64,000 bases of DNA from Rhexocercosporidium sp. MPI-PUGE-AT-0058 (taxonomy: Eukaryota > Ascomycota > Leotiomycetes > Helotiales), in contig JAGTJL010000009.1 in NCBI GenBank assembly GCA_020746875.1, forward strand, positions 310,001 through 374,000, given 5' to 3'. This document shows positions 56,732 to 64,000 of the stretch, one piece after another. Below the pieces are notes generated by a model. It saw nothing but the letters and a program-made list of their open reading frames with translations. It had not been told where the DNA came from and ran no database searches. The translations under genes were made by a program, and so were the position numbers. Numbering within the stretch: the first letter of the stretch is position 1; each line of letters begins with the position of its first letter.

Positions 56732-57295
56732 TTTGATTCGCAAGCAAGGGGAGCTATACCGCACGACAAAGAAGGAGAGTGAGGAGGGGGGTGGTGTTTG
56801 AAAAGACTTGTTTTTACGAAGACCTTCAAATCCACTCACAGACTACCAGATAAAAGTTGGTAGTCCGGAACCATACCGCAAGATGACTGCGGATATGTGT
56901 CTGATCAGCGATCAGATAGCGCCCAACTTCGTATAACGAGGCTGTTGGCGCAGGGCTACATGATGTTGGACCTTCCAGTATGATTTAGTCGGATGGGAAG
57001 TGACAAACTTCGTACACAGGAGTCGAGTGGGGTCGAGCGGGCAACACTATTTAAAAACTTCTACAATCAAGACTTGAATTGGCTATGATCTTCTCTGTTT
57101 ACAGGTCTTCTCGTCCATTCTTTGACCTTGCCCCTCCTACTTCGCCTTGCTCCTAGTCAAAGCAGTTGCAGTAGTTGCAGCGCTCAAAATAGAATTAAGA
57201 TTCCACCAATGGCAATAACATTTTAATTCGACAATAGCGTGAGACCACTAATCCCGAGAAGTTTCAACTGCGATCTTGCATAAATCCGCACGCTA

Positions 57296-57563
57296 CAGCA
57301 GCAGCCATAAGGTTGATAATGATTCCCCGTAAGGTGGGGAAGCTTGATAGTTCGGATAAGACCCTTTAAAGTATTTGGAACGTTAAGAACTCAGTGGTGG
57401 AGCAACGGGAGAGAAAATCTACTACACTATGAAAAGAGACTCTTTGCGAATCAGGCATAAGGGCGACGATGCGAAGGTGATGATACTAGGGAGAAGGCTT
57501 TAAGGTGTTAAGGATTAGTTATAGAATCTGGCTTAGAATAAAGTATAAGAGATATTAAAGTGT
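57296..57563 (+). repeat. ~265-bp repeat, left copy flanking the HET gene
   Basis: Shares GCAGCCAYAAGG at its start and GAGACTCTTTGCRAATCAG, GGGCGACGATGCRAA and TTAAGGATTAG/TTGAGGAGTGG-type words later with the copy at 61385, in the same order and orientation. Many differences are C/T or G/A. Confidence 0.75.
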
Positions 57564-57628
57564 GTAACGTCCCTCCCTGCGTGCCGAGAAAAACGAGAAG
57601 TACTTTGAATTTAAGCATCTCAAACTCC
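57564..57628 (+). repeat. Dispersed ~80-bp repeat, copy B
   Basis: Reads GTAACGTCCCTCCCTGCGTG, CCGAGAAAAACGAG, GTACTTTGAATTTAAGCATC. It lacks the AAACCCTACG core present in copy A, so it is internally shortened. Confidence 0.8.
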
Positions 57629-58418
57629 ACACCAGCTTATGAGCTTAAAAGAATAAAAGATCAATAGCATTATACAGCTGTTTTATTAGTAATATGAGCT
57701 TATCCGAAGACAATTTTACAATCGCATTGACACTTTTTCGCCTGATTTATGAGAAGCCTCCATCTAGATTAGAGTACGAGTCCTTTCACACAGCTATACT
57801 GGAAAGCTCTCAGTATTCGTTACAGTACACATCTTAAAAGATCTTATCTGAGCATTAAATGGGCAATTTCTTTTGTCTGAGACTTTAATAAGCTTTATGG
57901 CTGCTGTGCACGCAAATAATTTCAAGCTTGCACCAGATTCTGGCTCTGCCGCGAGCCTGCCGCCCAGCTCAGTGCGCCAGCCTCATTCCGACATGAAGTC
58001 TTCACCCTTCGCATCTATGCCACCTCGGTAGCTCGACTACTGACTACCGAGGACCCTCCTCCTTACGATCATCGAACATAGTAGGAAGGCACTTATTCAA
58101 TAGCTTTCATACTTCTACGCAAGAATTACACAGAACAGTAGTAGAGGTTGAATTAGACGCAAATATCGAATAAAGAAAAAGGTAAAACAAGGAGAAAAGA
58201 CTGTTTCCTGCGAGGCTGAATGTGAGGAGAAGCTACAGATAAGTTAAAGAGCGAAACTGAAGGTTATGTTATAGTCGATGTTGAGTAAATTAAGGAAGTG
58301 TGGAGTGGTGTTGCAAAATCCCCCGCATTACGCCATACCCCACGTTACGCCATGACTTTCGTTACTTTACAGCTGTCTGTAAGTAGGTCGCAGATTAGGA
58401 CATCCGTAACACACCCAC

Positions 58419-60826
58419 TCAGTGTATCATCGATTCCAATAGTGTCACATGAAGACTAAATCTCAGAATTTTCGAGTCCGTAAAAGGCGCAACTCGAATC
58501 GCGGCGGTAACTGCCTCGGTAGTGGACAGTGTTTTCTGTGCCCGATCGGTATGTCTCGTGGATGACCCCGAAAGAACTTTTAAGTCCTCTAGGTCATGAA
58601 GTGTCCTCCCTTGCTGTTTGAGATCCTCATGCGTAACAATCGAGCACCACAGTACGTCGTCATGAAAGCCAATAATAATTACAAATCCCTCTCCGACCCT
58701 AAATCGGATCGCAGCCAACGGACCAGTTCCCCTCTGGTATGTATACGTGAGTCTCTTGTCCTCGTCGAACCATCGAGCACAATCGGCGACTCCGAGATGC
58801 ATTGGCGCAACCACGTTGTTGTTATCATTTGGCGGATAAACCACGACTTCACCGATTTTCAAGATGTCTAGGTCCGCAGATTGATCAACATTAGAGGGCA
58901 AAACACATATAGTTTGCTGCTTGAAATGGCGCAAGTCTGCCACCGCACGAGACTCCAACTTCTCTGGAGAAATTCTTGCAAAGACCTGTGGGGCTGACTG
59001 TATTTCTCGAAGTCGAACGCAAAGTAGGGTTGACTCTTCCAGCGAAGTATCCTCCGTGAGACTGGAGTAAGACACACACCCCAGATAAGCATATTCATCA
59101 GAGGTGCAGCTAAGGACCGGAAGAGTAAGTACTAACCCCCTACTGGTCAAGGCGGGAGGAGGATAGTGGTCCAGTTGATAATGTGGGTGGCTAAATTTGC
59201 GAATTGTCCGCTCTGGTCTGACGGCCGCAAACTCGGCAGAAGAGTGTGCAAAGATTCCACGGTGAGCGCCGCCCGAGACATTGGCTTTCCAAGAGAAGAT
59301 GGTGTAGTCTTCCGTCTGTTTTATGATTTCTTCTTGGAGCCGTATAAATGCACGCTCGCCCTCACCATAGAGCATTGGCATAAATACATTGAAAAGTCCC
59401 ATCAAGGAATATGCAGTGTCCTCAATACGGGTGGTAGATCTGTAAGCAGCCCATGACATTCTCTCTGCAATTGTGCGACTTGTAGGATTGGCACCACGAA
59501 GAACAAGAGGGTCAATCGAGGTAATTTTGGCGATATTGTCGCAAAGACTTTGCTTGGTTCCGATCTCATTCCAGCTCTGGTCATAAAACTCGACAAAATT
59601 TGGTGCGATGAGCTCTTCTATCAAAAATGAGCCTTTATTTACGTTTATCTGCTTCCAAGAATAGATTTCTACTCACGTAAGGTCCAGCCCCGTTTAAACC
59701 ACTTACAATTGACAAGAGAATCAACATTAGCATTCTCATTGTCTTCGAGGTAAACATAGCATATATTTGCGTTCCTGTACCACTTGTACATAGAACAAAT
59801 GGCCTCTTGTAGCTCGGAGCTACTTGATTTATCTATGCAACAGGTATCGACCCAAACATAATCGAAACCGTGCTTAACTGCTAGATTGCAGCATTTTCTG
59901 ATCTTTGAGTATCCCCGTTTCTGCTCAGCAGTAGCGTTGCGGATATCATCAAACAAAACCTCGTCGACGCCCCACGTATGAGACAGAATAGCATATTGGA
60001 GATTGTCGCTAACGGGTACAGTCTCTATTCGAAGTGGATCAGAGCCCGCCACTAGCAGGCGCATACCGGTACGAGACGATTCTGATGATATCAAACCACT
60101 CTTTACAATCTCTTTTTGGAGACGCTGAAGCGCGTAGATTCCCTCCCCATAAATAAGCGGCATGTGGAAATTGAAAATGCCCAGAAGTGAGTACGCCTTA
60201 TCCTCTGGGCGCGTTGTCTGGCGATTTTCTGCCCATGACAATCGTTGGGCTACGCTGAATTCGGACAAAGGATACCCCCGAAGAGCCCTAATAGGTATAC
60301 GCGTAATCTCGTAAATCTGTTGCTCCATTGATCTCTTGTCGCCCAGGCGTACATAATCCGAAGAGAAGAATTCGACTGAAGTAGGAGCGATAAGTTCTTG
60401 AAGTGTCCAGCCACGAGTAAACCATCTACTCTGACGAAAGGCTAACTTCCACGTCGATCGGGAGATGTCATGGTTCTCATCGCAGGCGCCTGTGGAAACA
60501 TCGGATAGATAGACGTAGCATTTAGTCGACTCACGATACCAACGGAACATCGAATTGATAGCCTCTGTGAGTTCAGAGCTACTTGATTTGTCGATACAAC
60601 ACGTATCAACCCAGAAGTATTGCAAGCCATCACGCCTAGCTTGTTCTCCGCAGAACCGGATCTTCTTGTAGCTTGCATTCCGCGTGTGAGTACCATTTTT
60701 CAAATCCTCAAAAATTATCTCCTCGTCATTCCATGTGTGTGAAAATATAGCATATGGAGGAGTTCGATCGGCAAAATATGTGGTGAGGCTCAACCAGCCG
60801 TCGTCGTTGATTTGCAGGAGACGCAT
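58419..60826 (-). CDS. HET-domain protein with two tandem HET modules
   Basis: Two exons (60826-59677 and 59617-58419) give 782 residues. Module 1: MRLLQINDDGWLSLTTYFAD, YAIFSHTWNDEEIIFEDL, QYFWVDTCCIDKSSSSELTE, RGWTLQELIAP, then AYSLLGIFNFHMPLIYGEG. Module 2 restarts at MRLLVAGSDPLRIETVPVSD (about residue 256) and repeats every block: YAILSHTWGVDEVLFDDIRN, DYVWVDTCCIDKSSSSELQE, RGWTLQELIAPNFVEFYD (over the splice), and AYSLMGLFNVFMPMLYGEGE. The C-terminal 270 residues resemble the tails found after single HET domains. HET proteins act in fungal self/non-self recognition and trigger cell death on incompatible fusion. The duplicated module is probably a tandem duplication and fusion; whether both halves are active is unknown. 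Confidence 0.9.
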
Positions 60827-61384
60827 TATTCGACCGGAGTTCGAGGGGCGGTAAGAGGGGAGGGTTATCGTGTAAATGTTACGTCGCCGAATCGGTGTAT
60901 GTGCGAAGTTGTTGTCGAAGACGTTGGGTTGAAGGCTGGCGGTTACATCGATTCAGCTACACGCAGCCTCGCGGGAATGGTGGCATCGTCGTTCATCCCC
61001 GCAGGCGTACGCACAAAGCTAGCCAAGCGTTATGAATTTGCAGGCACCCATCATCGGGGGTCTACACCACTCCGCCCTCATGCGTGGTTGGGCCATAACT
61101 TGTTGTCGCTGACATATACAGTGTTGTAAGAAGTGGTAGCAATCGTACTTACTGTATGCTGCACGTGAAATTCTGCTCTGTCACTCAGATCGAGTCGGCC
61201 ACAGAGCTTAACAGCCACAGTGTAAAACACGGTATCACGTGATGGCTTGTGCGGGGCCGTCCCACGTTAACTAGAATTCGTTAGCCGCTTTCATTCGAGG
61301 TACAGATCTGTGTGACGATTATGTATAAATTTGTCCGCTATAGTTGTCCGTAATATCTCAGTGAAGCGAGATCAAGACCTTGAA

Positions 61385-61645
61385 AGCAGCCACAAGGCTG
61401 ACAACAATATCATGCAAAGTTGTAAGGCTCTAGAGCTCAAGTATAATTTTTTTTATAAGTATTAGAAGTAGTGAGATCTCGATATAGAGTCGTAGTAAGG
61501 GAACTCGATCATGTCACGAAAGGAGACTCTTTGCAAATCAGACGCTAGGGCGACGATGCAAATGGGGTTTTTTTTTGGTAAGAGTGGTTCTAAGTGTTGA
61601 GGAGTGGCTATAAATCGCAATACACATAAAAATTAGAGACATTAA
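61385..61645 (+). repeat. ~265-bp repeat, right copy flanking the HET gene
   Basis: Direct-orientation partner of the copy at 57296; reads GCAGCCACAAGGCTGACAAC at its start and AAAGGAGACTCTTTGCAAAT inside. Together they bracket the HET gene with about 0.6-0.9 kb of spacer on each side. Confidence 0.75.
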
Positions 61646-61654
61646 CTTGTGCTT

Positions 61655-61737
61655 AGATTTTGAGGTGCTTGAAGTCAAAGTACCCTTTAGATTTCTCGGC
61701 ACCGTGGGTTTCTCGCCACGTAGGGAAGGATGTTACT
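61655..61737 (-). repeat. Dispersed ~80-bp repeat, copy C
   Basis: On the minus strand it opens AGTAACATCCTTCCCTACGT and ends GTACTTTGACTTCAAGCACC, with GAAACCCACGGTGCCGAGAA between. Relative to copy A, most changes are C-to-T or G-to-A. Confidence 0.8.
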
Positions 61738-61817
61738 AATTTTAAGCTGTTTAAAGTCAAAGTACTTATTATTTTTTCGGGCACGTAGGGTTTTCCGGCA
61801 CGCAGTGATGGACGTTA
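61738..61817 (-). repeat. Dispersed ~80-bp repeat, copy D
   Basis: On the minus strand reads TTAACGTCCATCACTGCGTG, then CCGGAAAACCCTACGTGCC, then AGTACTTTGACTTTAAACAG. Sits directly beside copy C in the same orientation, giving a head-to-tail pair. Confidence 0.85.
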
Positions 61818-62582
61818 ATAAATTTTTCAACTGGTAAGCAATAGGAGCAATGTCATTTAAAACCATGCTCACATCAGGGACGTGTCATTGTAGTTCCATC
61901 ATTGTGACGATAGGTGCACTTAGGAGCTTCTCAGCGAGTCAGGGAATCCAGGGGTTCAGAGGTAACCAAGTCATGCGGAGTCGGACCAGTACCGGAGGGG
62001 TTTCGGAGGAGCCTATATATATGAACTCACACTCCCTCCATTCCCTCTTTCCTTCTTCATCTTCTTGTTTCTTTCGTATTAGACCTATTAGCTCTCGATA
62101 GCCTCAGCTAAAGTACTACCATATACCTCTTACATCGCTCTCTTGGCTAGTGTCGTTACAATCATTTCCTAATTAGGTGACTAGGTAGTCTCGGTTCAAG
62201 AAGCGAGTAAATATAAAGCCAGGCATGCCCCTTTTTAAGCGAGGCTTTTGGACGAATACTCAACAGTGCATCAGAATAGCTGCCAGCCTGGCTTGCAGTA
62301 AAGAAAGCTTCGTCACCGCAATTAGAGGCATGATAATAATCAGTATTTTTATGTATAAAAACAAGTCATGTATGTTAAATTCAACTATGTGCAGCAGAAT
62401 ATATAGAGAGAAGTGAGTCAAAGAGCGAAAGAAAAAGAAAAGTTATTAAGTTACCTTCGCAGATTAGTACCAGTATGTCAAATGCAAAAGCGAATCAAGG
62501 ATGAGAAGCAGATAACCTACCCAGCTCCCTAAGTCGGGGATCGATCGATGAGGTAAGGTAGAACTGTAGAAGTCGACGAGTC

Positions 62583-64000
62583 TCAAATGAAGTCACCAAA
62601 ACTCGTAACCCTTGTATCTCGACGTCCATCACCCTCCACATCCCCATCACCATCAAGATCCTCCCACTCATTCCTCCTCGGCGAATCCTCATGATCCTGC
62701 ACATTCAACAAGCCCCGATACTCACCAGCCTGCTCCTCGGTACTCTTAGTCCGTCTCGACTTCTGCTCCTCCTTGTGCTGCTGCTGAGGATCCTGAATAT
62801 TCTGCAGATTGACTCTGGAATTCTGCAGCCTAGAAGGAATGTAAGAACCATTTCCATACGCACCTCCAGAGCTATAAACACTCTCCGTATATCCCGTCTC
62901 CCGCTTCTTCAGCACTTGTGCTTGTTTCTGCATATGCTTCTGATTTGCGCGGTTGTGGTATGCTAGGGGAGGAGGTTGATGGGTACGTGTCCCGGGGGGT
63001 ACTGCTGCTGCTGAAGCACCCCGATGGACGTCGTTCAGACTCGGTTCCGTCTCGGTGTAAGCAGTGGGATTACCTGATCTAGGCGGGAGATGAGCGTGTA
63101 GAGTGCTTGAGCTTGTATTGGTCTGGAACTGGAAGACAGAGTTCCTGAATGCGGGGTGGATACTTGATTCGGTCTGGGCATTGGACAGGGTTTGTTTTGC
63201 GGACGAGAGGCGGTTGGCGTAGTAGTCTATGATGGAACCCTCTGGGTCGTTATCATGCTCATCATGCTCGCGCTCGTGATGGTGGTGAGGACTCTCGTCG
63301 TATTCTTGGTGATCGAAAGCTTGAGCAGCAGCATCGTGGTCCAGAAGCGATACGTTTATGTCGTTGTCATCATATGCAGGCGTAGCACCTTCGATAATCC
63401 CCTCAGCGATGTTCCGTCTCTTCTGCCTCCTGGCATCCTGCATCTGGCGTCTACAGCTGCGCACCTCTTTCGCAAGAGCATCGCTCTTAGCACGAAGGGC
63501 ATCCTCTGCACCCGTCCACTCAATCCAAGCTTCCACCAACGGTAGAAGTCTCGGAGTCTTCCCCCTCTTCGTCCTCCTTCCCAACATCGACGTCCGCAAC
63601 TCCCTCAAGATGCGAATATTCCCACCTACGGCGGCGAGGATACACGCATCGCAGTCGGAGGCGATCCGCTCATACCGCTCTTCTTGGGGTTGGCATTGGA
63701 AAGTCACCCGGTACAATTCAGGAGACATCCAAAGACTATTTGCTGTCTGGAGAGCTTTGACGTGGATGGCGGTGTCGGCTGGGAGATAGCGGTTCTCGAC
63801 TAAGCGATTCAGACGAGTTGTGCACTCTGCTGAGACTTGTAGGAAGATGCGGCGGATGAGGTAGGGGTTGAGGGGTTTGTGGGAGGGGCAGAGGTCGGCT
63901 TTCTGCGTGCCGAAGGGAATGGACATTGCGAGGCGAGGGAGGATGGACTCGGGTCGCTTGAGTTTGAGGGGGAGGGTCCGGATGAAGTCCGCTTGCTCTT
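62583..64000 (-). CDS. Unrecognised protein, 5' end beyond window (partial)
   Basis: A single open frame of 471 visible codons, still open at the right edge (in-frame reading continues EQADFIRTLPLKLKRPESIL before the first internal Met). The N-terminal 170 visible residues are ordered and helical-looking, with RRIFLQVSAECTTRLNRLVE, LPADTAIHVKALQTANSLWM and a CDACILAAVGG segment. A Lys/Arg-rich coiled-coil-like stretch (SDALAKEVRSCRRQMQDARRQKRR) follows. The rest is disordered and low-complexity: His/Asp/Glu-rich (HHHHEREHDEHDND), Gln-rich (DPQQQHKEEQ) and acidic near the end. I do not recognise a domain; no function is proposed. Confidence 0.75.
   Translation of the reverse strand, partial: EQADFIRTLPLKLKRPESILPRLAMSIPFGTQKADLCPSHKPLNPYLIRRIFLQVSAECTTRLNRLVENRYLPADTAIHVKALQTANSLWMSPELYRVTFQCQPQEERYERIASDCDACILAAVGGNIRILRELRTSMLGRRTKRGKTPRLLPLVEAWIEWTGAEDALRAKSDALAKEVRSCRRQMQDARRQKRRNIAEGIIEGATPAYDDNDINVSLLDHDAAAQAFDHQEYDESPHHHHEREHDEHDNDPEGSIIDYYANRLSSAKQTLSNAQTESSIHPAFRNSVFQFQTNTSSSTLHAHLPPRSGNPTAYTETEPSLNDVHRGASAAAVPPGTRTHQPPPLAYHNRANQKHMQKQAQVLKKRETGYTESVYSSGGAYGNGSYIPSRLQNSRVNLQNIQDPQQQHKEEQKSRRTKSTEEQAGEYRGLLNVQDHEDSPRRNEWEDLDGDGDVEGDGRRDTRVTSFGDFI

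Larger units (their letters stand above)
56732..58418. other. AT-rich repeat DNA left of the HET gene
   Basis: No gene. Contains a full copy of the approximately 265-bp repeat (57296-57563) joined directly to repeat copy B (57564-57628). The rest is AT-rich with many short frames. Confidence 0.6.
60827..62582. other. AT-rich repeat DNA right of the HET gene
   Basis: No supported gene. Contains a copy of the approximately 265-bp repeat (61385-61645) followed by two inverted approximately 80-bp repeats (61655-61737 and 61738-61817). A TATATATATG and C/T-rich tract near 62018-62075 looks promoter-like without a following gene. Confidence 0.6.

Overview
The window is nuclear DNA of a filamentous ascomycete. 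Genes sit on both strands and are split by short spliceosomal introns, mostly 45-110 nt, with GTAAGT/GTATGT-type donors, CTGAC/CTAAC branch sites and CAG/TAG acceptors. Intergenic stretches are pyrimidine-rich. The gene content (PI31, Cyc2, OXR1, GT90, GH114, HET and CYP504-like proteins) fits Pezizomycotina; a leotiomycete-like fungus is my guess from overall resemblance, not something the sequence proves. All gene models below were assembled by hand from reading frames and splice signals, and every multi-exon model keeps one continuous frame across its junctions.

Layout. 0-3.6 kb: gene-poor, with a decayed GT64 glycosyltransferase piece. 3.7-9.9 kb (minus strand): peroxisomal enoyl-CoA hydratase, choline-phosphate cytidylyltransferase, D-3-phosphoglycerate dehydrogenase. 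10.3-11.0 kb: a frameshifted protein kinase pseudogene. 12.1-17.9 kb (plus): mitochondrial Cyc2-like reductase, a U4 spliceosomal snRNA gene at about 15.05 kb, an RmlD/MAT2B-type NAD(P) protein and a Maf pyrophosphatase. 18.2-25.5 kb: PI31-like proteasome regulator, phosphoserine aminotransferase, a ZIP zinc transporter and ornithine aminotransferase. 26-34.6 kb: TLDc/OXR1 protein, a patatin-like protein without its nucleophilic serine, a membrane-anchored GH114 protein and a vWA protein. 34.6-36.6 kb: AT-rich, with a probable tiny Cys-rich gene. 36.7-51 kb: VTA1, RSR1/Rap1 GTPase, mitochondrial acetoacetyl-CoA thiolase, a peroxisomal hot-dog thioesterase, DAP1, ETF-beta, a large histidine-phosphatase protein and a GT90 glycosyltransferase. 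51.7-55.5 kb: a divergent CYP504-like P450 and fumarylacetoacetase pair. 55.5-62.5 kb: a repeat-rich, AT-rich island around one double-HET-domain gene. 62.6-64 kb: an unrecognised protein cut by the right edge.

Functional themes. Two steps of serine synthesis (SER3-type and SER1) lie about 10 kb apart. Acyl-CoA metabolism is represented by two proteins ending in the peroxisomal signal SKL plus a mitochondrial thiolase and ETF-beta. The P450/fumarylacetoacetase pair fits phenylacetate or 3-hydroxyphenylacetate breakdown through homogentisate. The 55.5-62.5 kb island, where diverged repeats in both orientations flank a HET gene, is the accessory part of the window and the most dynamic-looking region.
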